Of a stretch of DNA of 12,167 bases, positions 1 to 7,973 are shown piece after piece. The stretch is from Thermoflexus sp. (GTDB taxonomy: Bacteria; Chloroflexota; Anaerolineae; B4-G1; DUEL01): assembly GCA_028276215.1 (NCBI GenBank), contig JAPYWT010000026.1, positions 1-12,167 on the forward strand, in the 5' to 3' direction. The translations under genes were made by a program, and so were the position numbers. Within the stretch, counting starts at the first letter, position 1. Every line of letters begins with the position of its first letter. The notes beneath the pieces are model-generated. The model searched no databases, was not told the DNA's origin, and was given only the letters and a program-made list of their open reading frames with translations.

Positions 1-878
1 AACATCCGACGCACATACACGGTGGCATCGCCGTGTTCCCGCACGATGGCCAATGGCTGCTTCGGGACGATCAGCACACCCCCAACTTTGAAGCGCCCCT
101 CATCTTCCACAATGCTGACCGGAACGATGTCCAGGATGCCCACGTCCTGGAAGCGACGCCGGGCAAATTCCCGGTATTCAGCTTCCGGAACCGCCTCTCC
201 CTCCCAGGCGCGATGCCAGGGAGCATTCATCGTATTGACCGGCGTGCGACTGTAGCCCAGGTAAATGGGGACGCTCAGCAGGTCGGCGTACAGGCGGATC
301 AGTTCCGTCAGTCTCTCTTCGTTGAGGAGACCGATGTGTCGGGGGTCCACCTTGATGGTTACCCGGGTGCCGGGCCGGTCTTTTGTGCCTGGTCCGGTCT
401 GGTATTCCTGACCGCCCGCGCAGGCCCACCAGATCGGTTCAGCGCCTTCCTGATACGACAAAGTGTCAAACTCAATCCGGTCGGCAATCATAAAGGCGGA
501 GAGGAGCCCCAGCCCAAAACGGCCGATCAATCTTTCTGCCAGGGGAATTTGCCCTTCTTCCTCCAGCCAGCGACGCACCTCATCGGTATGGCTGCGCCCG
601 ATGACGGTCAGAAATTCCTCCACTTCCTCAGCCGTCAACCCGGCGCCGTTGTCTTCCACAATCAGGGTGTGATCCCAGGCGTTGAAATCAATTTTGATTT
701 CCGGCGGGGGCGCATTGGGATCCTTCGCCTGACGGACGATACAGGTATCGTTGGCGTTCTGGATCAATTCGCGGATGGCCACGCTGGGATCGGAGTACAG
801 GCTCTCCCCCAGCATCTTGATAACGCCGGGCAGATTGATCCGCATCTGTCCCGTGGCAGTGACCTGTTGTGCGCTCAT
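1..878 (-). CDS. HSP90/HtpG-like GHKL ATPase, second copy (C-terminus beyond window)
   Basis: This is the N-terminal 292 residues of a second HSP90-family ATPase; the rest lies past position 1. The Bergerat ATP-binding fold is complete: IRELIQNANDTC (about 35-46) carries the expected catalytic Glu37 and Mg-binding Asn41, VEDNGAG (74-80) is the DxGxG motif, RLIGRFGLGLLSAF (116-129) is the lid/GxxGxG segment, and PGTRVTI follows. Hallmarks of the family's middle domain begin after it (PVNTMNAPWHR). It is clearly paralogous to the HSP90-like gene immediately upstream (same APWHR stretch, same motif spacing), so the pair arose by tandem duplication. The ATG overlaps the upstream stop as ATGA, and AAGGAGG lies 8 bases before the start, so it is well translated and coupled. 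Seen: motifs and overlap. Known: such domains bind and hydrolyse ATP with N-terminal dimerisation. The client is unknown. Confidence 0.9.
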   Translation of the reverse strand, partial: MSAQQVTATGQMRINLPGVIKMLGESLYSDPSVAIRELIQNANDTCIVRQAKDPNAPPPEIKIDFNAWDHTLIVEDNGAGLTAEEVEEFLTVIGRSHTDEVRRWLEEEGQIPLAERLIGRFGLGLLSAFMIADRIEFDTLSYQEGAEPIWWACAGGQEYQTGPGTKDRPGTRVTIKVDPRHIGLLNEERLTELIRLYADLLSVPIYLGYSRTPVNTMNAPWHRAWEGEAVPEAEYREFARRRFQDVGILDIVPVSIVEDEGRFKVGGVLIVPKQPLAIVREHGDATVYVRRM

Positions 879-2893
879 TTCTTAAACCTCCTTATCAATC
901 GTTTGAAGAAAGAAACTCTTTTTAGAGATGATGATGGCTCTACTGGTGCGGTTCCAGAGGGTGGCGGTTCGTTGCCACTTTCCTCTTCTTCACTTTCGGC
1001 AGGCTCTGCCGTCTTTTCCCTCTCCGGCTCCTCAAACGGCGACGGCGCGTAAGGAGCTGTTTTCCCCTCCGGGCGCAGCCGTTCCTCCTGTTCCAGAAGC
1101 AATTCAATCACGCGCATCTGGGCGCGGGCGACCGACTGGCTGAGCTCAGGGGTCAGTTCCACGCCGGCAGCCAGCAGGGCACTGCTGTAGATGGCCCGCA
1201 GCGCTGCGTTGAGGATTGTTTCATCGCCCTGATATTCTGCCAGCCGCTGGATGATAGGATTGTCCACATTGAAACAGAGACCGTAAGCATCGGACCGTTC
1301 CCGTCCGATGCGGGTCATAAAGTCAATCAGCGAGCGACTGCCATCTACAATCTGCTCAATCAGGCGTTCGGTGTCGTAATCAGCCTGACGGACGACCATG
1401 GCCGGCATTTCTGGCGGGTAGAAAGAGACGGCGCGAGCAACGATGCCCAGGTCTTCGTAGCGGGCTTCCAGCGCCCGCCAGCGGGGGGCCTCCGCAAAGG
1501 TCATCAACTCCACCACCCCGGAAGCCATCTGGCGCAGCCCCACATTTTCCCCCCGTTCGGCATATTTGCGCAGAAACTGCTCTTCCACCAGGTCCGCCTG
1601 AATCACCGGGACGCCCCTGGCACGAAAGATGGCGCTCTGTTGCTGGCCCAGTGGCTGCTCTCCGGGCACGTAGTAAATGGTCCTGATCCCGCCCAGCCGT
1701 TCCGGTACCCGTTCCAGATACCTGGGCAGGACCATCGGGCCCATATCCGTCTTGAAGGGAATCAGATCACGAACCTGATCAAAGAAAAAGTCATTGCGCA
1801 CAGCTCCCCATTTTACCGGCCAGTCATGCTGGCGAATCACTTCCAGGAAGGTCGGCCGGTCGTCCTCTGCCAGCCGGCGCACAAACGATGTCACCGCTTT
1901 TTCCAGAAAGGACTGGAGCGCCCGGTAGGCGGCGTTATCCACAATGGCTGCCTCGCGGCTGGCCACCAGTTCAATGGTGGCGCAATCCAGCACACCGCTG
2001 ACAAAACCGGCCCATTCAGGCAGCAGGTTCAGATCCTCTCCCACATACATCCGTTTCTGGAACAGGTCTATGGCGCGTAACCTGCGCCTCCATTCAGCAC
2101 TGCGCGGGGGAATGAAAAGCACCCCCTGAACGGAAAGGTCTTCTGATTCGTGGGCAACGGGTTCCAGCGCCAGCGGCCTGACGCCGTAACGATGCCGGAT
2201 GTATTCGGCGTACTCCACCTCTGCGGCATCCCGGTGCCAGGGGGCCTGCATGCGGTTGACCGGCTGAGGAGAGTGATTCAGGTAGATGGGGAAAGCGATA
2301 AAGTCGGCATAGCGGATGATGGTTTCTCGCAGCACCTCTTCTTCCAGCAGGTCATAATGGGCCGGTTTCAGGTGCAGGGTAACCCGCGTGCCCGGTTCTG
2401 ACCGGTCTCCAGGCATGATCTGATACCGGCTTGTGCCCTCACAAATCCATCGCACCGGCAGGCCGCCCCCTACGGAAAATGTATCCACCACCACTTTGTC
2501 GGCGATGACAAAGGCGGAGAGAAACCCGATACCGAACTGGCCGATCAGCATTCTGGCTGCCACCGGGTTGGATGTCTCCAGCCACTGACGCACCCGGCGC
2601 GTGCGTCCCCCTCCAATGCTGGCCAGGTCCTGCACGACCTCATCTTTGCTCATCCCGGAGCCATTATCGTCAAAGATCAGAAGTCTTTCTTCGGGATGAG
2701 CGATGACCTGGATGGCGGGCTGGAAATCCTCCGCTTCCCGACGGCGCACACAGGAATCGCTGGCGTTCTGGATCAGTTCGCGCACCGCCGCTTTGGGATT
2801 GGCATACAGATTCTGTCCCAGAACTTTGATCAGGTTTTCAAAGTCCACCTGGAATACGCCAGACTCGCTCTCAGTCGGAATAGAAGGTGGCAT
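875..2893 (-). CDS. HSP90/HtpG-like ATPase chaperone with acidic linker and basic tail
   Basis: A 672-residue HSP90-family protein. N domain: AVREL IQNASDSC (36-49; Glu39, Asn43), FDDNGSGM (74-81), IGQFGIGFLSAF (117-128), GTRVTL (168-173). Middle domain: VQGVLFIPP (256-263), LLPEWAGFVSGVLD (290-303) and ASRE (311-314), whose Arg313 matches the catalytic arginine of HSP90. A C-terminal dimerisation-like region (about 535-605: NVDNPIIQRLAEYQGD, then a helical SSALLAAG) resembles HtpG. After that comes a non-HtpG tail: acidic and proline-rich (about 606-655), then a basic amphipathic end (SLKRVSFFKRLIRRFKK). It has no MEEVD-type end. The ORF can be read 49 codons further upstream, but that would overlap the TPR gene; ATG at 2893 is chosen because it overlaps that gene's stop as TAATG and has GAGGAG ahead of it. 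Probable cytosolic ATP-driven chaperone or conformational switch for the operon's TPR/TIR proteins (inference). Confidence 0.92.
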   Translation of the reverse strand: MPPSIPTESESGVFQVDFENLIKVLGQNLYANPKAAVRELIQNASDSCVRRREAEDFQPAIQVIAHPEERLLIFDDNGSGMSKDEVVQDLASIGGGRTRRVRQWLETSNPVAARMLIGQFGIGFLSAFVIADKVVVDTFSVGGGLPVRWICEGTSRYQIMPGDRSEPGTRVTLHLKPAHYDLLEEEVLRETIIRYADFIAFPIYLNHSPQPVNRMQAPWHRDAAEVEYAEYIRHRYGVRPLALEPVAHESEDLSVQGVLFIPPRSAEWRRRLRAIDLFQKRMYVGEDLNLLPEWAGFVSGVLDCATIELVASREAAIVDNAAYRALQSFLEKAVTSFVRRLAEDDRPTFLEVIRQHDWPVKWGAVRNDFFFDQVRDLIPFKTDMGPMVLPRYLERVPERLGGIRTIYYVPGEQPLGQQQSAIFRARGVPVIQADLVEEQFLRKYAERGENVGLRQMASGVVELMTFAEAPRWRALEARYEDLGIVARAVSFYPPEMPAMVVRQADYDTERLIEQIVDGSRSLIDFMTRIGRERSDAYGLCFNVDNPIIQRLAEYQGDETILNAALRAIYSSALLAAGVELTPELSQSVARAQMRVIELLLEQEERLRPEGKTAPYAPSPFEEPEREKTAEPAESEEEESGNEPPPSGTAPVEPSSSLKRVSFFKRLIRRFKK

Positions 2894-3750
2894 TATTCTC
2901 CTCGCAAAAGTTCGTTGGCTCTCTGGAAATGATCCGTGTAACCCCGCTCCTGGCTCAACCGCCGGGCCTGTTGCAGGACTCCCCGCGCTTCTTCGCGCCG
3001 CTTCAGCGCCAGCAGCACCTGTCCCAGGCTGAGCAGGCATTTCACTTCTTCTTCCTTTAACTCCATCTCCTGGGCCATTTTCAGGGCCTGCCTGACGGGT
3101 CCTTCAGCTTTCCCTGGAAGGCCCATCTCTAACAAGAGCAGACCCTGCAGGTGCAGGGCTTCCTGCTCGTCACTTCTCCAGCCTCCGGAGCGAACGGCCG
3201 GCAACACATTCTCTATTATACCCAGTGCTTCTTGCTTCCTGCCCAGTGATTGCAGGACCCGTGCCTCTGTGATTCTTCCCCGTTCTTTCCAGCCCTCACC
3301 GTATTCGCTGCCTGTTGCGGTTGCCTTCTCCGCACGTATCAGGGCAAGATCAGCCTGGCCCTGGCCGAGAGATGCTACGGCCAGTCCCCTCCAGGCTTCA
3401 GCCTCCAGCCACCTGTACTCCTGCGGCCCGGTCTGTTTGACCTGAAATTGTTGGGCTTCCTCATCCTGCCATCTCGCCCGCTGCTCCCGCTCCTGCTCCT
3501 TGATTCGTTCAATAGCATTCAGGGACGCTTTGAGAAAGTTCTCTCCCTCATAGTAATCTCCCAGCAGTATGTGGTACTGGCCCAGACGCATCAGGTGATA
3601 CGCTTCCCAAAAGTCATCACCATGCTGGCGGGCAAATTCCAGCCCCTGTTCCAGCAAAGAACGAACCTCGTTCCAGCGGTTGCGCAGGTCACGGGTTGCT
3701 GTGGCTTCAGCCAGGCGGATCTGGGCAATCATCTCATATTTACTTTTCAT
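2893..3750 (-). CDS. TPR repeat protein, likely split off from the upstream TPR gene
   Basis: A 285-residue all-helical TPR protein with no catalytic motif. It aligns end to end with residues of about 80-338 of the TPR protein at 6947-7963: the start (KSKYE..AQIRLAEA) matches NKNYETQAALRLAEA, and the last 50 or so residues (EEEVKCLLSLGQVLLALKRR, then QQARRLSQER) are nearly identical. The part of that protein before residue 80 matches instead the last 71 residues of the preceding gene, so the two adjacent ORFs together rebuild one full TPR copy broken by a frame change. The ATG overlaps the upstream stop by 11 bases and has GAAGG 7 bases ahead, so separate, coupled translation is plausible. 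The stop shares one base with the HSP90 start. Role: a protein-protein scaffold, perhaps the adaptor between sensor and HSP90 (inference). A frameshift in the sequence or a recoding event is the alternative reading. Confidence 0.85.
   Translation of the reverse strand: MKSKYEMIAQIRLAEATATRDLRNRWNEVRSLLEQGLEFARQHGDDFWEAYHLMRLGQYHILLGDYYEGENFLKASLNAIERIKEQEREQRARWQDEEAQQFQVKQTGPQEYRWLEAEAWRGLAVASLGQGQADLALIRAEKATATGSEYGEGWKERGRITEARVLQSLGRKQEALGIIENVLPAVRSGGWRSDEQEALHLQGLLLLEMGLPGKAEGPVRQALKMAQEMELKEEEVKCLLSLGQVLLALKRREEARGVLQQARRLSQERGYTDHFQRANELLRGE
2929..3066 (-). repeat. Direct repeat copy A, TPR C-terminal coding segment
   Basis: This segment encodes the C-terminal TPR helices of the second TPR gene. 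Aligned without gaps to 6983-7120 by eye it differs at roughly 20 of 138 bases (about 85% identical). Both copies are in the same orientation, about 4.05 kb apart. Confidence 0.8.
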
Positions 3751-5443
3751 ATCTGAGCCTTCGTGCTCTGGTCATAAGTTCTGCGATAGAATGAGTGGCA
3801 TCTGGCGATCCTGTCATCACCAGGGAAAGAGACAGCCAGTCCAGCGCCACAAGTTCTATATCTCCGCGTAACTCGCGACGAGCCTGCGCTACCGCATCCT
3901 GGAACCAGCCAATAGCCCTGGTCAAATCGCCATTGCGGTAGGCTCGCTGTCCCAATTCCAGAAATTCGGAACTGTCTATTCTTGTTTCCCGGTGACCAGG
4001 ATTTCTAAAGAATTCTGAGATGAATGTTTCTTTGAAATCTGAGATGCTTTCATGCTTGATGTCTTGAATGTGGAGCAGAAGTTCCTCTACGGGTGAACCG
4101 CTGGAACCAAAGGGACTGTAAGAAGACTCCTGCAAAAATCGCTGCAACAATTCGCTTTCAGATTTTGGGTAGGTCGGCATTCTTACTGGACTTTCTTGTT
4201 GCCGTTGAAGGCGTCTGCAGATCTCCAGCCACTCCTCCACCGTTTTACACTCAGGTGCATTAACGCTTTTCAGAATTTCCAGTGCTTTTTCCAGGTACAC
4301 AATTGCCTCTTCTGCTTCGCCATAGAGCAGGAGCCAGCGCCCGTAGAGGGCCAGTGCAAGTCCTTCCCGATGTCGGTCACCAAGAGAAGAATAGGTCAGC
4401 GCTGCCCGGATGAAGTAATTCCTCGCCCTTTGTGCTGAATCGGGTCCATAGAATGGCCTCTCTGCCTGCGCCAGGTCCCCATAAATCATACCCAGATTCA
4501 GCCAGAGCGCAGCCAGCAGATGGGTATCCGATACGCCGCCGATTCGGGCACGTTCCAGAGCATGTTCACAGACCTGGAGTGCTTCTTCTGATTGCCCGGC
4601 AATCCGCAATGCCAGCCCCAGATTCACTGAAACGGTTATGGCCTCCTGAATCAGAGCGCCTTCATTCAGAACATCCACGGCTTTCCGGAAATGGTCCGCA
4701 GCGGTTTTATGTGATTCCTGTTGAAATGCAACCAGGCCCAGGGTATTCCATACCCATCCTTCCAGGAGTGGATCAGCGAATGGTTCTGTTTTTCTCAATT
4801 GACTATATTTCTGAAGAATATCCTCCAGAGCGGCCTGTGGCGAGGCACCTTCGGCTATGCCCAAACGTTCGCACAGAGCAAGCAGGCGCGCCCGATAAAG
4901 GGCCACCCACAATTGTCTTCGCGGGCTCAAATCAGGCATGCGCTGTTCCAAAACGTTGAGCAACTCCTGGCAAACCAGCGCCTGACCAGCCTGCTCATAA
5001 TGGGAAAACCAGCGTTCAAACTTTCTGAATCCCTCCTCCTCGTCCGCTGCGATCAGATGATAAAGGGACTGTCTCAGCAATGAGAAGAGAACAGGGGCGG
5101 GAGATTGTTTATGGAACTCTGCTTTGAGACGGGCCTCAAAATATTCATGTAATGCGCGATTCAGTTGCTGAAATTCTTTCTTATGTTCTCCGACCCGCCA
5201 GTATTCCAGAAGCCTTTCGCGTGTCCCGGCTTCAAACACATATCTGTCCAGTCCTGTGCGCCGGATAAAAGGGAAATATCCCTGGCTCACCGCTTCTTCA
5301 AAGCGATACCATAACTGTCTGGCATCGGCGGGTTCCTTATCAGCCAGCAGGCACAGGACAATTTCCCCGTTGAAGTACTCAGGGATTGCCCAGCGATGTA
5401 AAGTTTCCTTAACGCTTTCAGAAATCATTGGGAAAGCATCCAT
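3740..5443 (-). CDS. Winged-helix plus TPR protein, C-terminal half of a split STAND protein
   Basis: A protein of 567 residues (562 if it starts at the ATG at 5428). Residues of about 10-105 look like the winged-helix domain that follows the NTPase in STAND proteins: HRWAIPEYFNGEIVLCLLA, then a segment RYVFEAGTRERLLEYW in the place of the usual Y-x-H-x-x-VR-x-x-LL, then FQQLNRALHEYFEAR. From about 120 to 400 it is helical TPR-type repeats (for example WVWNTLGLVAFQQ, ITVSVNLGLALRIAGQSEEA, LAALWLNLGMIYGDLA). A less regular linker (about 415-490) precedes one TPR unit (497-567) homologous to the N-terminus of the TPR protein at 6947-7963. It starts inside the end of the TIR gene; the ATG at 5428 gives an ATGA overlap with that stop and is the more likely start if stop-start coupling is used. 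TIR-NTPase and this protein together equal the usual single TIR-STAND-WH-TPR chain. Expected role: ligand-sensing and autoinhibitory arm of the sensor (inference). Confidence 0.85.
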   Translation of the reverse strand: MDAFPMISESVKETLHRWAIPEYFNGEIVLCLLADKEPADARQLWYRFEEAVSQGYFPFIRRTGLDRYVFEAGTRERLLEYWRVGEHKKEFQQLNRALHEYFEARLKAEFHKQSPAPVLFSLLRQSLYHLIAADEEEGFRKFERWFSHYEQAGQALVCQELLNVLEQRMPDLSPRRQLWVALYRARLLALCERLGIAEGASPQAALEDILQKYSQLRKTEPFADPLLEGWVWNTLGLVAFQQESHKTAADHFRKAVDVLNEGALIQEAITVSVNLGLALRIAGQSEEALQVCEHALERARIGGVSDTHLLAALWLNLGMIYGDLAQAERPFYGPDSAQRARNYFIRAALTYSSLGDRHREGLALALYGRWLLLYGEAEEAIVYLEKALEILKSVNAPECKTVEEWLEICRRLQRQQESPVRMPTYPKSESELLQRFLQESSYSPFGSSGSPVEELLLHIQDIKHESISDFKETFISEFFRNPGHRETRIDSSEFLELGQRAYRNGDLTRAIGWFQDAVAQARRELRGDIELVALDWLSLSLVMTGSPDATHSIAELMTRARRLRYEK

Positions 5444-6939
5444 TCCGGTATTAAAACTCCGTAGTTGCCCGGTTCCAATTCCGGCCTACAGTAGGATGGG
5501 TGCTTGTTTCTGATTTGTTTTATGGTATATGCTACTCTTGCAGGATGTCCTTCTGTGCCACTCCAGATGGATGTTGTTAGCAGATTCACGGTTGCGTCCT
5601 CTATAAGGACGATTCGCAGGAAATCTCTGACAACATCGGATGTAAATTTATGGATCTCCCGAGGAGTAAATGCCGGGTAATTGGCCACACTGTCTAAAGG
5701 CACGATCGGCTTTTTGTCCCCAAAGACCAGCCAGAGGTTTTGCACCTCCCCTTTTCCGACCTTTTCTAGAATTGAGCATAACCAATCCAGTGTGTTTGTT
5801 TTTTGCAGATGAGCCCATGGACCATCAAACAGCCAGACAACATGAACAGGGCTCCTGGCCAGATCTTTCAGAAAGGCGCTGGTTATTTTTGTGCGGACCC
5901 GTGGATAGTTTAAATGTTCTAAAAGCTGGGGTGGTGATTGAAGTGGTAAGTCAATCGCAGTGACCGGATTGAGTGATAAATGGCCGAAAGGCTGTCTTGC
6001 AAAAGTCTCGGCTGTGTGCCTTATGACATCACTGTAAAGAATTGCAGATGTTTTCTCGGAGAGATATGTAGCGAAATGCTGTTCTCCAATCGCTTTAACC
6101 GTTCTGTCCAATATGTCTATGTAGTAATAAAAGCTTTCAAAAGCATTCTCCTCGGAACGAAATAGAAGACGGCGAAACTTAGCTAAATCTTGCGTATTTC
6201 CTCTTTCGCCCATCAGACGTATGAGTTGGTCCCATTCGGCATAAGCAAGAAATCGGAGCAAGTATGAAATTCCCATGCGAGATTCGTTCTCGTGATAAAA
6301 AAATACCAGACCACGCTGGACAGAGCCTGATCTGAGCATGTTCAGAAAGAGACTGATTTCCTCACGGCGATTGACGAATATCTCAGCCTCCATTATCGTT
6401 AGCATTCCCATTCCAATTTCATGTTGCCTGAGTACCTGACTTATTTCCTCATCACTATTGCAGTCAGAGCATGAATCAAACCAGGAAATAACTCTGTCTA
6501 TTTCCTGGTCGGTTGCATAGGGATAAGGTGCAGAGTTTTGCTCCCAGTTTCTTAAGACTCCATTAATTACCTGTATTAAGCCATAGAGATAATCGTTACG
6601 AAAATCGGCATGATTGACTCTGGATAGATTTTCAGGAATATCACAATCACTGACAAGTGCAGGTATCACTACGGGTCTTTTATTTGCCCCATGGAATCCT
6701 AAAGCCATGTGGATTTCTCGTTTAACCCACTCGCTCAATGCAGAATCAGGTGAGAGCAGCACAATAAAATAATCGCTGGCATTTATTGCCCGGGCTATTT
6801 CATCCGAAAATACGCTTCCTGACCACAGACTGTGCCTGTCGATCCATACCCTGCACCCCCAATCGCGAAGATGTCTGGCCAGACGAAAAGCGATTTCGCT
6901 GTCCTCGCGTGCATAGCTGATAAAAATCCTGGGGACCAT
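5425..6939 (-). CDS. TIR-domain protein with degenerate STAND-like NTPase module
   Basis: A 504-residue protein. Residues 3-130 are a TIR domain: RIFISYAREDSEIAFRLARH, WGCRVWIDR, SDYFIVLLSPDSALSEWVKRE. Glu75 in SEWVKREIHMAL aligns with the NADase catalytic Glu of SARM1-type TIRs (KDWVHKEI), so NAD cleavage or ADP-ribose-type signal synthesis is likely. Residues 188-236 resemble a STAND entry: FVNRREEISLFLNML stands for the usual hhGRxxEL, but the P-loop site reads FFYHENESRMGISYLLRF, with no GxGK[ST]; the lysine is replaced. VHVVWLFDG (365-373) looks like Walker B and GHPARVAYTI (464-473) like the GxP motif. So the NTPase fold seems kept but ATP binding is doubtful. The chain stops before the winged helix, which is the next gene. 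The start at 6939 is the first ATG after the TPR gene, 7 bases away, with AGGAG 10 bases upstream. The gene is AT-richer than its neighbours. Confidence 0.9.
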   Translation of the reverse strand: MVPRIFISYAREDSEIAFRLARHLRDWGCRVWIDRHSLWSGSVFSDEIARAINASDYFIVLLSPDSALSEWVKREIHMALGFHGANKRPVVIPALVSDCDIPENLSRVNHADFRNDYLYGLIQVINGVLRNWEQNSAPYPYATDQEIDRVISWFDSCSDCNSDEEISQVLRQHEIGMGMLTIMEAEIFVNRREEISLFLNMLRSGSVQRGLVFFYHENESRMGISYLLRFLAYAEWDQLIRLMGERGNTQDLAKFRRLLFRSEENAFESFYYYIDILDRTVKAIGEQHFATYLSEKTSAILYSDVIRHTAETFARQPFGHLSLNPVTAIDLPLQSPPQLLEHLNYPRVRTKITSAFLKDLARSPVHVVWLFDGPWAHLQKTNTLDWLCSILEKVGKGEVQNLWLVFGDKKPIVPLDSVANYPAFTPREIHKFTSDVVRDFLRIVLIEDATVNLLTTSIWSGTEGHPARVAYTIKQIRNKHPSYCRPELEPGNYGVLIPEWMLSQ

Positions 6940-6946
6940 GGTTCAG

Positions 6947-7963
6947 CTACTCCTGGGCCAGAAGTTCTTCCGCCTTGCTGAAATGATCCGCGTAATCCCG
7001 CTCCTGGCTCAACCGTCGGGCCTGCTGCAAAATTTCCTGCGCCTCTTCGCGGCGCTTCAGCGCCAGCAGTACCTGCCCCAGGCTGAGCAGACATTCCACC
7101 TCTTCTTCCTTGAACTTCAGCTCCCGCGCCAGTTCCAGCGCCCGACGGGCGGCCGACTCTGCCTGATCCGGGTGACCCATCTCCCGCAGCAGTTCGCCGC
7201 GCAGGTATTCCGCCACCTGCTCGTTGCCTTTCCAACCCATCTGCCGCGCCTGCGGCAATACTTCCTCCACCAGCCGCAGCGCCTCAGCCAGTTCCCCGCG
7301 CGCCCGCTCTGCCCGCCCCAGGGTGAGTTGGGCATTGGCCACAAAATTTGGATTGCCATGCTGACGAGCCTCATCCACGGCCATTTCGGCATAACGGACG
7401 GCTTCGGCGTAATCGCCACGCTGGCGCATCAGGCGCGACAGGCTTCTGTTGACCTCATAGCGAAAGTAGTGCTCTTTCTCCATTCCGGGCCGGATGGCGT
7501 TGAGCGCTTCCTGTAACCAGGCAAGCCCTTGCTCCTCTTCGCCCATCCGGACAGCGCAACCGCCCAGCGTTTTGAGATGATACACCTCCCACCAGTGATC
7601 TCCCAACTGCCGGGCGGTCTCCAGCCCTTCCAGCAGCAGCGGTTTCAGTTCGCGCCAGCGGCCGCGCAGGTCCAGGCCCCGCAGCGCTTCGGCCAGGCGC
7701 AGCGCTGCCTGCGTCTCGTAATTTTTATTCCCCAGTTCGCGGGCGCGGGCAAGCAGGTGGGTGGCCGCTTCTATCTCTTTTTCACCATCGGGGATGTTGC
7801 CCCAGGCAACGGGGAGCCAGGAGAGGGCTACCAGTTCGTTGCCGGTATCGCCATTCTCGCGCGCCCGTGTGACGGCTTCCTGATAGAAAGCAATGGCCCG
7901 TTGATACTCGCCCCGGTTGAAGCACTGGTTGCCCTGATTGATCAGGTCCTGAGGGTCGTCCAT
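6947..7963 (-). CDS. TPR repeat protein
   Basis: A 338-residue soluble protein made almost wholly of TPR-type helical hairpins: LINQGNQCFNRGEYQRAIAF (7-26), YHLKTLGGCAVRMGEEEQGL (about 128-147), RQRGDYAEAVRYAEMAVDEA (180-199), NAQLTLGRAERARGELAEAL (210-229) and CLLSLGQVLLALKRREEAQE (291-310). There is no signal peptide, membrane segment or enzyme motif. The ATG at 7963 is preferred over one 12 codons upstream because GGAGG lies 5 bases before it and the longer form would run into the previous gene. It is 10 bases from the membrane-protein gene and 7 bases from the TIR gene, so it is inside the same transcription unit. It is the intact paralogue of the copy that is split over the two ORFs downstream of the TIR gene. 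Probable scaffold or regulatory partner of the TIR/STAND subunits; the ligand is not visible from sequence. Confidence 0.88.
   Translation of the reverse strand: MDDPQDLINQGNQCFNRGEYQRAIAFYQEAVTRARENGDTGNELVALSWLPVAWGNIPDGEKEIEAATHLLARARELGNKNYETQAALRLAEALRGLDLRGRWRELKPLLLEGLETARQLGDHWWEVYHLKTLGGCAVRMGEEEQGLAWLQEALNAIRPGMEKEHYFRYEVNRSLSRLMRQRGDYAEAVRYAEMAVDEARQHGNPNFVANAQLTLGRAERARGELAEALRLVEEVLPQARQMGWKGNEQVAEYLRGELLREMGHPDQAESAARRALELARELKFKEEEVECLLSLGQVLLALKRREEAQEILQQARRLSQERDYADHFSKAEELLAQE
6983..7120 (-). repeat. Direct repeat copy B, TPR C-terminal coding segment
   Basis: Partner of the segment at 2929-3066, in the gene just upstream of the TIR gene. Conservation is highest over the codons for SLGQVLLALKRREEA and QQARRLSQER. 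Recent duplication or gene conversion would explain it. Confidence 0.8.
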
Positions 7964-7973
7964 CTTTGCCTCC

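Noticed and set aside
33..1052. Long plus-strand open frame of 339 codons
   Set aside because: It lies antisense to the two HSP90 genes, whose motifs are unmistakable; its protein has no recognisable domain and spans their junction.
875..1078. MEEVD-like TPR-docking end on the HSP90-like protein
   Set aside because: The protein ends in a basic RRFKK stretch, so the eukaryotic mode of TPR docking is not supported by sequence.
2894..3040. 49-codon N-terminal extension of the first HSP90-like gene
   Set aside because: It overlaps the TPR gene in another frame, is Ala/Gly/Pro-rich noise, and the ATG at 2893 has both a ribosome site and a stop-start overlap.
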